Source: Ornithinicoccus sp045032955 (GTDB taxonomy: Bacteria > Actinomycetota > Actinomycetes > Actinomycetales > Dermatophilaceae). From it: 64,000 bases of DNA. The translations under genes were made by a program, and so were the position numbers. Below are positions 35,152-45,300 of the stretch, piece by piece. The notes beneath the pieces are model-generated. The model saw nothing but the letters and a program-made list of their open reading frames with translations. It did not search any database and was not told the DNA's origin. The stretch lies in contig NZ_JBJFZU010000002.1 in NCBI RefSeq assembly GCF_045032955.1, positions 744,001 to 808,000 of the forward strand, in the 5' to 3' direction. Every line of letters begins with the position of its first letter. Position 1 is the stretch's first letter.

Positions 35152-35157
35152 TAGAGT
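35152..35157 (+). promoter_or_regulatory. -10 hexamer TAGAGT, leaderless arrangement for glmU
   Basis: TAGAGT ends seven bases before the glmU GTG, in the divergent gap with tetR. There is no Shine-Dalgarno site. Confidence 0.5.
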
Positions 35158-35164
35158 CGGGCGG

Positions 35165-36685
35165 GTGACGACCCCCCAGCCTGCTGCCGTCATCATCCTC
35201 GCCGCCGGTCAGGGCACCCGGATGAAGAGCTCCATCCCCAAGGTGCTGCACCGGATCGGCGGGCGATCCCTGCTCGGTCACGCGCTGTATGCCGCCCGCC
35301 ACGTCGCTCCGCGCCACCTGGCCGTGGTCGTCCGGCACGAGCGCGAGCAGGTCGCCGCCCATGTCGCGGAGGTCGACCCGCGGGCCACCGTCGCCGACCA
35401 GGACGAGGTCCCCGGCACCGGTCGCGCCTGCGAGTGCGGGCTGCTGGCCTTGCCCGAGGACCTGACCGGCACCGTGCTGGTCACCATGGGTGATGTGCCC
35501 CTGCTGACCGGACAGACCCTCGCCGAGCTGACCCGGGTGCACGAGGAGCGCGGCTCCGCGGTCACCCTGCTCTCGGCCGTGGTCCCGGACGCCGGCAGCT
35601 ACGGCCGGGTGGTGCGTGACGCCGACGGCGAGCTCGCCGAGATCATGGAGTTCAAGGACGCGAAGGCGCACCGCGAGGCGGGCGACGAGTACGCGCACGT
35701 GGTCGACATCACCGAGTACAACTCGGGCATCTACGCCTTCGACGCCGAGGTGCTGCGCCGCGCGCTGGGGCAGGTCGGCCAGACCAACGCCCAGGGTGAG
35801 AAGTACCTCACCGACGTCATCAAGATCGCCCGCGAGGAGGGTCGGACCGTGGTGGCGCACCCGCTGGCCGACCTGATGCAGACCGAGGGCGTCAACGACA
35901 AGGTGCAGCTGGCCACCCTCGGCAAGGTCCTCAACCGCCGCCTGGTGGAGCAGCACATGCGGGACGGCGTGATCGTGGTCGACCCGGACACCACCTGGAT
36001 CGACGCCGACGTCAGCATCGGGCCCGACACCGTGATCCGCCCCGGCACCCAGATCCTGGGGGCCACCACGATCGGTGCCGAGGCGACGATCGGCCCGGAC
36101 AGCACGGTCAGCGACTGCGAGGTCGGGGACCGGGCCAGCGTGGTGCGCACCCAGGCCGAGCACGCCCGGATCGGCGCCGACGCCAGCGTCGGCCCCTTCT
36201 CCTACCTGCGGCCCGGCACCGTGCTGGGGGAGCGGGGCAAGATCGGCGGCTTCGTCGAGACGAAGAACGCGCAGATCGGCGCCGGGGCCAAGGTCCCGCA
36301 CCTGACCTACTGCGGCGACGCCACGATCGGCGAGGGAGCCAACATCGGCGCCGGCACCATCTTCGCCAACTACGACGGGGTGGCCAAGCACCACACCACC
36401 GTCGGCCGGCACAGCTTCGTCGGGTCCGACTCCGTGCTGGTCGCCCCGGTCGACATCGGCGACGGCGCGTACGTCGCCGCCGGGTCCACCATCGAGGGCC
36501 GCGTCGAGCCCGGCCAGATCGCGGTCGCCCGCGGCCGGCAGCGCAACGTCGACGGCTGGGTCGCGCGACGGCGGGCCGGCACCCCGACCGCGGCGGCGGC
36601 CCAGGAGGCCATCGACCGCGGAGACCGGGACACCTCGTCGCGGACCTCCCGCACCGAGGACGACCCGACGGCTCAGGAGGGCTGA
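35165..36685 (+). CDS. glmU: Bifunctional UDP-GlcNAc pyrophosphorylase/glucosamine-1-phosphate acetyltransferase GlmU
   Basis: A 506-residue enzyme making UDP-GlcNAc for peptidoglycan. The N-terminal uridyltransferase has LAAGQGTRMKSSIPKVLH (residues ~13-30), VTMGDVPLL (~110) and YNSGIYAFD (~190). The C-terminal left-handed beta helix (~255-460) has hexapeptide repeats and the acetyl-transfer segment YLRPGTVLGERGKIGGFVE, with NYDGVAKHHT. A disordered Thr/Arg tail follows, as in mycobacterial GlmU. prs begins one base into its TGA, so the two are coupled. Confidence 0.96.
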   Translation: MTTPQPAAVIILAAGQGTRMKSSIPKVLHRIGGRSLLGHALYAARHVAPRHLAVVVRHEREQVAAHVAEVDPRATVADQDEVPGTGRACECGLLALPEDLTGTVLVTMGDVPLLTGQTLAELTRVHEERGSAVTLLSAVVPDAGSYGRVVRDADGELAEIMEFKDAKAHREAGDEYAHVVDITEYNSGIYAFDAEVLRRALGQVGQTNAQGEKYLTDVIKIAREEGRTVVAHPLADLMQTEGVNDKVQLATLGKVLNRRLVEQHMRDGVIVVDPDTTWIDADVSIGPDTVIRPGTQILGATTIGAEATIGPDSTVSDCEVGDRASVVRTQAEHARIGADASVGPFSYLRPGTVLGERGKIGGFVETKNAQIGAGAKVPHLTYCGDATIGEGANIGAGTIFANYDGVAKHHTTVGRHSFVGSDSVLVAPVDIGDGAYVAAGSTIEGRVEPGQIAVARGRQRNVDGWVARRRAGTPTAAAAQEAIDRGDRDTSSRTSRTEDDPTAQEG

Positions 36686-37668
36686 TGACCGGCATCCACA
36701 AGACCACCGAGAAGAACCTGATGGTCTTCTCCGGCAGGGCGCACGGGGCACTGGCCCAGGAGGTGGCCGACGCGCTCGGCACCCACCTGGTCCCGATGCA
36801 GGCCTACACCTTCGCGAACAGCGAGATCTACGTCCGCTTCGACGAGTCGGTGCGCGGCTGCGACGCCTTCGTCATCCAGAGCCACACCGCCCCGGTCAAC
36901 GAGTGGATCATGGAGCACCTGATCATGGTCGACGCGCTCAAGCGCGGGTCGGCCAAGCGCATCACCGTGGTGCTCCCGTTCTACGGGTATGCCCGTCAGG
37001 ACAAGAAGCACCGTGGTCGCGAACCGATCTCGGCCCGGCTGATGGCCGACCTCTTCAAGACGGCCGGCGCCGACCGGCTGCTCGCCGTCGACCTGCACAC
37101 CGCCCAGATCCAGGGCTTCTTCGACGGCCCGGTGGACCACCTGATGGCGCTGCCGATCCTGTCCGAGCACGTGCTGCAGAACTACGGCGACGAGAAGCTC
37201 GCGGTCGTCTCCCCGGACGCCGGCCGGATCAAGGTCGCCGAGTGGTGGAGCAACCGCCTGGGCGGGGTGCCGCTGGCCTTCATCCACAAGACCCGCGACG
37301 TCGAGCGGCCCAACCAGTCCGTCGCCAACCGGGTGGTCGGTGAGGTCGAGGGGCGGACCTGCATCCTGGTCGACGACATGATCGACTCCGGAGGCACCAT
37401 CTGCCAGGCCGCGGAGGCGCTGATGCAGGACGGGGCCAAGAGCGTCGTCATCGCGGCGACGCACGCGATCTTCTCGGGACCGGCCATCGAACGGCTGAGC
37501 GGCTCGGTGGCCCGGGAGGTCGTCGTCACGAACACCCTCCCCATCTCGGAGGAGGCGCACGCGATGGAGAAGCTCACCGTGCTGTCCATCGCGCCGTTGC
37601 TCAGCCGTGCCATCCGCGAGGTCTTCGAGGACGGGTCGGTCACGTCGATGTTCGAGGGCCGCGCCTGA
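36685..37668 (+). CDS. prs: Ribose-phosphate pyrophosphokinase (PRPP synthetase)
   Basis: A 327-residue enzyme making PRPP from ribose-5-phosphate and ATP. FANSEIYVRFDESVRG, PFYGYARQDKKHRGREPISA (ATP/flexible loop), VDLHTAQIQGFFDGPVDHL and the PRPP-binding loop VDDMIDSGGTI (~residue 228) are present. TGATG coupling to glmU matches the conserved glmU-prs order. The length is normal for the hexameric class I enzyme. Confidence 0.96.
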   Translation: MTGIHKTTEKNLMVFSGRAHGALAQEVADALGTHLVPMQAYTFANSEIYVRFDESVRGCDAFVIQSHTAPVNEWIMEHLIMVDALKRGSAKRITVVLPFYGYARQDKKHRGREPISARLMADLFKTAGADRLLAVDLHTAQIQGFFDGPVDHLMALPILSEHVLQNYGDEKLAVVSPDAGRIKVAEWWSNRLGGVPLAFIHKTRDVERPNQSVANRVVGEVEGRTCILVDDMIDSGGTICQAAEALMQDGAKSVVIAATHAIFSGPAIERLSGSVAREVVVTNTLPISEEAHAMEKLTVLSIAPLLSRAIREVFEDGSVTSMFEGRA

Positions 37669-37693
37669 TTTCGTCGCCCCCAGGGCAGGACGA

Positions 37694-37699
37694 TAGACT
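37694..37699 (+). promoter_or_regulatory. -10 hexamer TAGACT and ~130-base leader of rplY
   Basis: TAGACT sits 136 bases before the rplY ATG, so the transcript would carry a leader of about 130 bases, the longest inferred in the window. CCTCGGCGAGG just downstream is a self-complementary segment. Ribosomal-protein leaders can be regulatory, but no known element was recognised. AGAAGGT precedes the start codon. Confidence 0.4.
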
Positions 37700-37835
37700 G
37701 AGGGACGTTGCCTCGGCGAGGGACGCTGCACGGTGTCCGTCATCGACGAAGAGCTCAGTGTCGGGCCTGTCCCCGTGCCGTGTCCCGCGTCGAGGCCTCT
37801 CCCTGCACACCGCATACCGAAGAAGGTCCTGACCC

Positions 37836-38522
37836 ATGGCTGACGAGCTGAAGATTCCCGCCGAGAAGCGCACCGAGTTCGGCAAGGGCGCCGCCCGCCG
37901 GATCCGCCGGGCCGACAAGGTCCCCGCCGTCCTCTACGGCCACGGCACCGACCCCGTCCACCTGTCGCTGCCCGGTCACGACGCGATGCTGGCGCTGCGG
38001 CACAGCAACGCCGTGCTGACCCTGGACGTCGAGGGTGAGCAGCACATGGCCCTGGCCAAGGACGTGCAGCGCGACCCGATCAAGCGTTTCATCGAGCACG
38101 TCGACCTGGTCGTCGTGCGCAAGGGCGAGAAGGTGACCGTCGAGGTCGGCGTGCACGTCGAGGGCGACGCCGCGCCGGAGACCGTCGTCACCGTCGAGCA
38201 GAACTCGCTCGAGGTCGAGGCCGACTACACCAAGATCCCCGAGTGGCTGATCGTCTCGGTCGAGGGCATGAAGGCCGGCACCCAGGTGCTCGCCAGCGAC
38301 GTCGAGCTGCCCGAGGGCGTGACCATGGTCACCAACCCGGAGTACCTGGTCGTGAACGTGACCCAGGCCATCTCCGAGGAGGCCCTGGAGGCCGAGCTCG
38401 CCGAGGCCGAGGCCGAGGCCGGCATCGAGCAGGACGAGTCCGACGAGGAGGCCGCCGAGGCCGGCAGCGACTCCGAGGGCGACGGCGAGACTGCTGCCGA
38501 GGACTCCTCCAAGGACGACTGA
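37836..38522 (+). CDS. rplY: 50S ribosomal protein bL25 (CTC form)
   Basis: A 228-residue ribosomal protein of the long Ctc type. An N-terminal 5S-rRNA-binding L25 domain (residues 1-90, KRTEFGKGAARRIRR, VPAVLYGHGTDP) is followed by the TL5/CTC C-terminal domain (~95-185). The tail of ~45 residues is almost wholly Glu, Asp, Ala and Ser and is probably disordered. The neighbouring pth gene downstream keeps the common actinobacterial pair rplY-pth. Confidence 0.95.
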   Translation: MADELKIPAEKRTEFGKGAARRIRRADKVPAVLYGHGTDPVHLSLPGHDAMLALRHSNAVLTLDVEGEQHMALAKDVQRDPIKRFIEHVDLVVVRKGEKVTVEVGVHVEGDAAPETVVTVEQNSLEVEADYTKIPEWLIVSVEGMKAGTQVLASDVELPEGVTMVTNPEYLVVNVTQAISEEALEAELAEAEAEAGIEQDESDEEAAEAGSDSEGDGETAAEDSSKDD

Positions 38523-38635
38523 CCCATCGCGGGTGGACGCGCACCGCGTCCTTCCCCGAACGCGCCGGTGGCCGCGTCAGGTGCTCACGCACCCGGCGCG
38601 GCCACGGCCGCATCCGGACACGATCAGGAGCGGGC

Positions 38636-39235
38636 ATGAGTGAGGCACCCTGGCTGGTGGTGGGCCTGGGCAACCCCGGAGCGGGGTATGCCGGGAACCG
38701 GCACAACATCGGCGCGATGGTCGTCGCCGCGCTGGCGCAGCAGGAGCGGGCGAGCCTGCGCGAGCACAAGGCGGGGCGGGCCTGGGCCGCGGAGGTCCGG
38801 CTCGGCACGGCACCCGGTGGGCTCCCCGGCCCGCGTGCGGTGCTCGCCCGGCCGAGGACCTACATGAACGTCTCCGGCGGACCCGTCTCGGCGCTCACGA
38901 AGTTCTACAAGGTGCCCATCGAGCAGGTCGTCGTGGTGCACGACGAGCTGGACATCGACTTCGGCCAGGTCCGGCTCAAGCGGGGCGGCGGCGAGGGCGG
39001 GCACAACGGGCTGCGCTCGATCAGCCAGTCACTCGGCAGCCGGGACTACCTGCGGGTGCGGCTGGGGGTGGGCCGGCCCCCGGGGCGCCAGGACCCCGCC
39101 GACCACGTGCTCTCCGACTTCCCGGCCAAGGACCGGCAGGAGGTCGAGCTGCTGGTCGGTGACGGCGTCGACGCCGTGGTCGACCTGGCCCAGCTGGGCC
39201 TGGAGACGACCCAGCAGCGGTTCCACGCGCGCTGA
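38636..39235 (+). CDS. pth: Peptidyl-tRNA hydrolase
   Basis: A 199-residue enzyme releasing peptides from prematurely dropped peptidyl-tRNAs. GLGNPGAGYAGNRHNIG holds the catalytic His (residue ~26). RPRTYMNVSGG, VVHDELDIDFGQ and GGGEGGHNGLRSI are further family motifs. The ATG follows AGGAGCGGGC. It is 113 bases after rplY. It ends in a palindrome shared with the convergent pspA stop. Confidence 0.96.
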   Translation: MSEAPWLVVGLGNPGAGYAGNRHNIGAMVVAALAQQERASLREHKAGRAWAAEVRLGTAPGGLPGPRAVLARPRTYMNVSGGPVSALTKFYKVPIEQVVVVHDELDIDFGQVRLKRGGGEGGHNGLRSISQSLGSRDYLRVRLGVGRPPGRQDPADHVLSDFPAKDRQEVELLVGDGVDAVVDLAQLGLETTQQRFHAR

Positions 39236-39299
39236 GCCGGGCCGGCGCCGGGGCGGGGGCCCCGGCCCCGGCGTCGCGCGCGGACCGCGGCCCGGCTCA
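39233..39299. terminator. Symmetrical bidirectional hairpin containing both stop codons
   Basis: TGAGCCGGGCC (39233-39243) is the exact reverse complement of 39289-39299. The left arm starts with the pth TGA and the right arm ends with the pspA TGA. A second strong stem (GCCGGGGC/GCCCCGGC) lies inside. This is a likely two-way terminator for the convergent genes. Confidence 0.65.
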
Positions 39300-40013
39300 G
39301 CCCTGGTTCTTGAGCTGCGCCAGCCGCGCCTCGACCTCGGCGTCGTCGTTGCTGCCCTCCAGCTCGGCGAACTGGTCCTCCAGGCTGGTGGTCCGCGCCT
39401 CGGCGCGCCCGGCGACCATCGCCTCCTGACGGCGGATGTTGTCCTCCCAGCGGGAGAGGTCGCTGCTGGGGTCCATCACGTCGATGGACCCCAGCGCGTC
39501 GCTGACCTTCTCCTGGGCCTCGACGCTGCGGGCCCGGGCGACCAGGGTGCTGCGCCGGGACTTGAGGTCCTCGAGCTTGGTCTTCATGGTGACCAGCCCC
39601 GCCTTGAGCTGCTCGACGGTCTGGTTCTGCTGGGTGATGCCCGGCTCGGCGGTCTTCACGTCGTTCTCGTGCTGGATCTGCCGCTGCAGGGCGACCCGCG
39701 CCAGGTTGTCGAACTTGAAGGCGCCGTCCGGGTCGCCGGCGGAACGCATCTGGTCCGCCTTCGTCGAGGCGGCGGCCGCCTTGCGGCCCCACTCCGCGGA
39801 GGCCTCGCGGTCGCTCTGCAGGTCCGACTCGGCCATCCGGACGTTGGCGATGGTCTGCGCGACCGCCTCCTCGGCCTCGGCGATGCTGTTGGAGTAGTCC
39901 CGGACCAGCTGGTCCAGCATCTTCTCCGGGTCCTCGGCGCGGTCCAGCAGGGAGTTGATGTTGGCCCTGGCCAGCTGGCTCATGCGGCCGATGATGGTCT
40001 GCTTCTGGGTCAT
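39297..40013 (-). CDS. pspA: PspA/IM30 (Vipp1) family envelope-stress protein
   Basis: A 238-residue almost entirely coiled-coil protein that assembles on the inner membrane under envelope stress. It starts MTQKQTIIGRMSQLARANINSLLDRAEDPEKML, typical of PspA/Vipp1. Long heptad-rich helices follow (ANVRMAESDLQSDREASAEWGRKAAAAS). GAAAGGAC precedes the ATG. It lies 103 bases after the TPM-domain gene on the same strand, so the two are probably one operon acting at the membrane. Confidence 0.93.
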   Translation of the reverse strand: MTQKQTIIGRMSQLARANINSLLDRAEDPEKMLDQLVRDYSNSIAEAEEAVAQTIANVRMAESDLQSDREASAEWGRKAAAASTKADQMRSAGDPDGAFKFDNLARVALQRQIQHENDVKTAEPGITQQNQTVEQLKAGLVTMKTKLEDLKSRRSTLVARARSVEAQEKVSDALGSIDVMDPSSDLSRWEDNIRRQEAMVAGRAEARTTSLEDQFAELEGSNDDAEVEARLAQLKNQG

Positions 40014-40116
40014 GCTCGGTGTCCTTTCGTCGCCCGCCGGTTGGCGGTTCGTGCCGGTCGTGGTCGGTCGGTGCTGCGGGTGGGACGTGCGTGCGGTCCG
40101 GGTGGTTGCGCGGAGC

Positions 40117-42189
40117 TCAGAAGCGACCACCGCCGAAGCTGCCGCCTCCGCCACCCCCGCCGAAGGAGCCCCCGGAGAACCCGCCGCCACCGCCGAAGGA
40201 GCCACCGCCGCCCCAGCCGCCGGAGTGCCGGTGGCCGCCCCCGCCACCGCCGAGCAGGATGCCGCCCAGGAGGACGGACCAGGGGTCGATGCCGCCGGCC
40301 CGGCGCTGGCCGGGACCGCCGGGGCCGTCCCAGGAGGAGCGGTCGCGCTGCGCCTCGGTGAGGGCCTGCTCACCGAGCTGCTCGGCCCGGGTGAGCAGGT
40401 CCATCGCCGCGGCCGGTGAGCCGCTGCCCCGCTCCAGCGCCTCGTCGTAGAGGCGCAGCGCCTCGGAGATGCGGGTGCGGGCACCGCTGCTCATCGCACC
40501 TCGGCGGGTCGCGATGCCCTGGTCGATGCTGCGCAGCCGGGCACCGACCCGGGCGACCCGCTGGTCGAAGTCGGCACGCTGCTTGCCCTGGTGCGCCTCG
40601 GCCTCCCGCATCGGCTCCAGCAGCGTGTCCAGGTGGTGCTCGGCGGCGTCCAGCGCGGCCAGCGCGGCGAGCGGGTCGCCACCGGCGCGGGCCGAACGGG
40701 CCTGCTCGATGGCCTCCCGTGCCCGCTCCACCGCCCGCGTCACGGTCGGCTCGTTCGGCGCCAGCCGGCGCGCGTCCTGCAGGTCGGCGGAGAGCGAGGA
40801 GATGCCCCGGGTCAGCTCCTCGGCCGCGTTCCGCAGGTCCGTCTCGGCGCTGGAGATCTGGTCCAGCAGCACGGAGGCCTGGCCGAGGGACTCCTCGGCG
40901 GCGCGGGCCGCGGCGACCGCGGAGGGTCGGTCGTCCCGCTGCAGGGAGGTGCGGCCGGCGGTGACGAAGCCCTGGGCCGAGTCGAGCAGGTCGGCGGCCT
41001 GCTCCAGGTTGTCGCGGACGGTGCTGAGCGCGTGCGCGGGATGCCGGGCGGCGAGCCCGTCCAGCTCCTGGGCGGCTGACGGCAGCCGGTCCCGGGTCTC
41101 CCGGGTGCGCCCGGCGAGCTCCTCCAGGAACTGCGGCACCCGGTCCTGCAGGGCGCGCAGCGCGGCGAACTCCTCGGCGTGCGCCTGCAGGGTCTGCTGC
41201 GCGGTCTCGCCCAGGTCCAGGATGCGCACCAGCATGCCGCGCTCGACGTTCTCGGGCGGGTCGGTGTCGTCCAGCTGCTGGCGCAGGCTGAAGGCCTCGG
41301 TGGCGGCGCGCTTCGCCTGCACCAGGACCTGCTCGAACTTCTCCGTGCGCTGGTCGCCGAACTGGGCCTGGGCGAAGGCCAGCTCCTCCTCGGCGGACCG
41401 GATCTCGTTGTCCATCGCCACCAGGGCCTCGGCGGCCTCCCGCTGCAGCTCGGGCAGGCTGGCGCCCTGCGCCCGGGGCGGAACCGGCCCGGCGGAGGGG
41501 TCGGCCCGCTTGCGGTCCTTGCGCCGGGAGCCCAGCATCACCGCACCACCGATCACCAGCGGGGTGAGCAGCAGCACCGGGAAGGCGACGCCCAGGCCGG
41601 GTCCCGAGGCGCTGGGGTAGACCGACTCCCCGTCCGGGACGGCGACGCCGGACCCCGAACCCGAGGAACCGGCATACTCCCGGGCGAAGCCGTCGACGGC
41701 CCCCTCGACCGCTCCCGCCCAGTCGTCCTGCGCCAGGAACGGCTCGATGTCCTGCAGCTGCACGGTTTCCAACGCGGACGCGGACAAGGTCCCACCTGCG
41801 TCACCGACGCCGTAGGCCCGCTGGTCGACCGCCACCGCCAGCAGCAGGTCCCCGGCGCCCATACCGGACTCCTCGGAGGTGAGCTCGGCCCACTCGGGGC
41901 CGGCGACCGGCGCGCCGGAGGCGTCGGTGAACTCGTCGACGTAGGCGACGAAGAGCTGCAGCCCGGTCTCCTCGCGCAGCTCCTCGATCCGCTCAACGGA
42001 CTGCTGCTCCTGCTCGTCGGTGAGGACGTCCGCGGAGTCGAGGACCGGCTCCTCCAGGTAGAGCGGCTCCTGGGCCTGCACGGCCGGGGCCAGCGGGCCG
42101 GCGACGAGGACGAGGGCACCGGCGGCCAGCGCCAGCCCGAGGCGGGCCCGGGCGCGCCCGGGGGACGTGCTGCGTCTGGTCTGGCTCAC
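40117..42189 (-). CDS. TPM-domain (DUF477) membrane protein with coiled-coil and Gly-rich tail
   Basis: A 690-residue protein. A signal segment (residues ~15-40) is followed by an extracytoplasmic TPM domain (~45-165: DSADVLTDEQEQQSVERIEELREETGLQLFVAYVD split by the family's YGVGDAGG). A membrane helix lies at ~195-213. About 380 residues of cytoplasmic coiled coil follow, then an extreme C-terminus of ~55 residues almost all Gly with Ser/Phe/His. GTG 42189 is chosen for the GAGGAGGATC site upstream. The tail resembles the SGGG-rich ends of other TPM proteins. It pairs with pspA. Confidence 0.85.
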   Translation of the reverse strand: MSQTRRSTSPGRARARLGLALAAGALVLVAGPLAPAVQAQEPLYLEEPVLDSADVLTDEQEQQSVERIEELREETGLQLFVAYVDEFTDASGAPVAGPEWAELTSEESGMGAGDLLLAVAVDQRAYGVGDAGGTLSASALETVQLQDIEPFLAQDDWAGAVEGAVDGFAREYAGSSGSGSGVAVPDGESVYPSASGPGLGVAFPVLLLTPLVIGGAVMLGSRRKDRKRADPSAGPVPPRAQGASLPELQREAAEALVAMDNEIRSAEEELAFAQAQFGDQRTEKFEQVLVQAKRAATEAFSLRQQLDDTDPPENVERGMLVRILDLGETAQQTLQAHAEEFAALRALQDRVPQFLEELAGRTRETRDRLPSAAQELDGLAARHPAHALSTVRDNLEQAADLLDSAQGFVTAGRTSLQRDDRPSAVAAARAAEESLGQASVLLDQISSAETDLRNAAEELTRGISSLSADLQDARRLAPNEPTVTRAVERAREAIEQARSARAGGDPLAALAALDAAEHHLDTLLEPMREAEAHQGKQRADFDQRVARVGARLRSIDQGIATRRGAMSSGARTRISEALRLYDEALERGSGSPAAAMDLLTRAEQLGEQALTEAQRDRSSWDGPGGPGQRRAGGIDPWSVLLGGILLGGGGGGHRHSGGWGGGGSFGGGGGFSGGSFGGGGGGGSFGGGRF

Positions 42190-42295
42190 GGGGTGATCCT
42201 CCTCGACCGGCGGCCCGCACGCCACCCCCTGGCATGCTCGGCCCAGCATGCCACGAGGTGGGCTCGTGCCGGGGAGCGGCAGGGGCCCGGCGGCG

Positions 42296-42301
42296 TAGAC
42301 T
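42296..42301 (+). promoter_or_regulatory. -10 hexamer TAGACT for mfd
   Basis: TAGACT lies 44 bases before the mfd ATG, in the divergent gap with the TPM gene. The predicted leader is about 37 bases. Confidence 0.45.
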
Positions 42302-42345
42302 TGTGGGTCTCTCCCGACCGCTCCCTCCGTGAGGATCCTCTCGTC

Positions 42346-45300
42346 ATGCCCCTGGCACCCCTGCTGGACACCCTGCGCGCCGAGGCCTCGCTGGCGCCCG
42401 TGCTGGAGGCGGCTCGTGCGGGTGAGCCGGCGCTCGAGGTCTCGGCCGCCCCGGGGGCCCACGCCGCCCTGGTGGGGCTGCTGGCCGCCGGGGACGAGCA
42501 GCCGCTGCTGGCGGTCACCGCCACCGGCCGCGAGTCCGAGGACCTGGTCCTGGCCCTGGGGGACCTGCTCCCGGACGGTCCGGACGCGGTGGCCGGCTTC
42601 CCCAGCTGGGAGACCCTGCCGCACGAACGGCTGAGCCCCCGCTCGGACACCGTCGGGCGACGCCTGGCCACGCTGCGCCGGCTCGCGCACCCCGACCCCG
42701 CAGACCCCGGCACCGGGCCGGTCAAGGTCGTGGTGGCGAGCGTGCGGGCGCTGCTCCAGCCCCTGGTCAGGGGACTGGGCGAGCTGGTGCCGGTGCAGCT
42801 GCGGGCCGGGGACGAGCGGCCGCTCACCGACGTCGCGCAGGCCCTGGTCGCGGCGGCCTACACCCGGGTGGACATGGTGGAGCGGCGCGGCGAGTTCGCG
42901 GTCCGGGGCGGGATCCTGGACGTCTTCCCGCCGACCGACGAGCACCCCGTCCGGGTGGAGTTCTGGGGCGACGAGGTGGAGGAGGTGCGCTGGTTCAAGG
43001 TCGCCGACCAGCGCAGCCTGGAGATCGCCCCGCACGGGCTCTACGCCCCGCCCTGCCGGGAGCTGCTGCTCACCGACGCGGTGCGCGCGCGGGCCGCCGA
43101 ACTGGTGGACGTGCTGCCCGGTGCGGAGGACATGCTGGCCAAGGTCGCCGAGGGCATCGCGGTCGAGGGCATGGAGTCCCTGGCCCCCGCCCTGGTCGAC
43201 GGTATGGAGACACTCGTCGACGTGCTGCCCTCCGGTTCCCGGGTGGTGGTCCTGGACCCCGAGCGGGTCCGCACCCGTGCGCACGACCTGGTGAGCACGA
43301 GCGAGGAGTTCCTGCAGGCGGGCTGGGCCGCGGCCGCCGGGGGAGGGGCCAGCGTGCCGATCGACCTGCAGCAGGTCCTCGGCACCGCGTCCTCGTGGTC
43401 GCTGGCGGACATGCGCTCGCACACCCTGGGCTCGCGCCGGTCCTGGTGGTCGCTGTCCGCCTTCACCGCGGACGAGAGTCTGCAGGAGTTCGCCGCGGAC
43501 GGCGAGGGCACCGGGACCGACGTCGAGGTGCGTTCGCTGAACGTGCCCTCGGTGCCGGTGACGGCATACCGCAGCGACGCCGAGGCGATCGTCGGGGACG
43601 TGCGCGGGTGGCTGGCCGAGGGCCGCCCGGTGGTGCTGGCCCTGGAGGGCCACGGCCTCGCACGGCGGGTCGGTGAGGTCCTCGCCGAGCACGAGGTCCC
43701 GAACACGGTGCTGGACGAGCTGCCCGCGGGGCCGCTGCCGACCGACCTGGTCACCGTCACCTCCGGGCACGTGGGTCGCGGGTTCCAGCTCGCAGGGTCG
43801 CTGGTGCTGCTCGGCGAGACCGACCTGACCGGGAGTCAGTCGACCGGCGGGTCGACGCGGGACATGCGCCGGATGCCGTCGCGGCGCCGCCAGCAGGTCG
43901 ACCCGCTGCAGCTGCGCCCGGGGGACCACGTGGTGCACGAGCAGCACGGGGTGGGTCGTTTCGTGGAGATGGTGCAGCGCTCGGTCCAGGGCGCGGTCCG
44001 CGAGTACGTGGTGCTGGAGTACGCGTCCTCCAAGCCGCGCGGGCACGGGCAGCCGGACCGGCTCTACCTGCCCACCGACCAGCTGGACCAGCTGACCAAG
44101 TACGTGGGTGGTGAGGCGCCGACCCTGCACCGCCTCGGCGGCGCCGACTGGCAGAAGACCAAGTCACGGGCCCGCAAGCACGTGCGGCAGATCGCCGGCG
44201 AGCTGATCCGTCTCTACTCGGCGCGGCAGGCGACCACCGGGCACGCCTTCGGGCCGGACAGCCCGTGGCAGCGCGAGCTGGAGGACGCCTTCGCGCACGC
44301 CGAGACCCCCGACCAGCTGATCTCCATCGAGGAGGTCAAGTCGGACATGGAGAAGACCGTGCCGATGGACCGCCTGATCAGCGGCGACGTCGGCTACGGC
44401 AAGACCGAGATCGCGGTGCGTGCGGCCTTCAAGGCGATCCAGGACGGCAAGCAGGTGGCGATCCTGGTGCCGACGACGCTGCTGGTCCAGCAGCACCTGC
44501 AGACCTTCACCGAGCGGTATGCCCAGTTCCCCGTGGTGGTGCGTGCGCTGTCCCGGTTCCAGACCGACAAGGAGGCCAAGGAGGTCATCGCCGGGATCGC
44601 CGACGGCTCGGTGGACCTGGTCATCGGCACCCACCGGCTGCTCGGTTCGACGGTGCGCTTCAAGGACCTCGGGCTGGTCGTCATCGACGAGGAGCAGCGC
44701 TTCGGGGTCGAGCACAAGGAGCAGCTCAAGGCGCTGCGCACCGACGTCGACGTGCTGGCGATGTCGGCGACGCCGATCCCGCGGACCCTGGAGATGGCGG
44801 TCACCGGGATCCGTGAGATGTCCACCCTGGCGACGCCGCCGGAGGAGCGGCACCCGGTGCTCACCTTCGTCGGGGGCTACGACGAGAAGCAGATCGGGGC
44901 GGCGGTCCGGCGCGAGCTGCTGCGCGAGGGGCAGGTCTTCTACGTCCACAACAAGGTCGGCTCCATCGAGAAGGCGGCCTCCCGGCTGCGCGAGCTGGTG
45001 CCCGAGGCGCGGATCGAGACCGCGCACGGGCAGATGGGCGAGCACCGGCTGGAGCAGGTCGTCCTGGACTTCTGGGAGCGCCGCTTCGACGTGCTGGTGT
45101 GCACCACCATCGTCGAGACCGGGCTGGACATCCCGAACGCGAACACGCTGATCGTGGAGCGGGCCGACGCCTTCGGGCTCTCCCAGCTGCACCAGCTGCG
45201 GGGGCGGGTCGGGCGCGGCCGGGAGCGGGCGTACGCCTACTTCCTCTACCCGCCGGAGAAGCCGTTGACCGAGACCGCGGTGGACCGGCTGCAGACGATC

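Noticed and set aside
37694..37835. Known riboswitch in the rplY leader
   Set aside because: No conserved core of a known riboswitch class could be recognised. Only a short self-complementary segment is visible.
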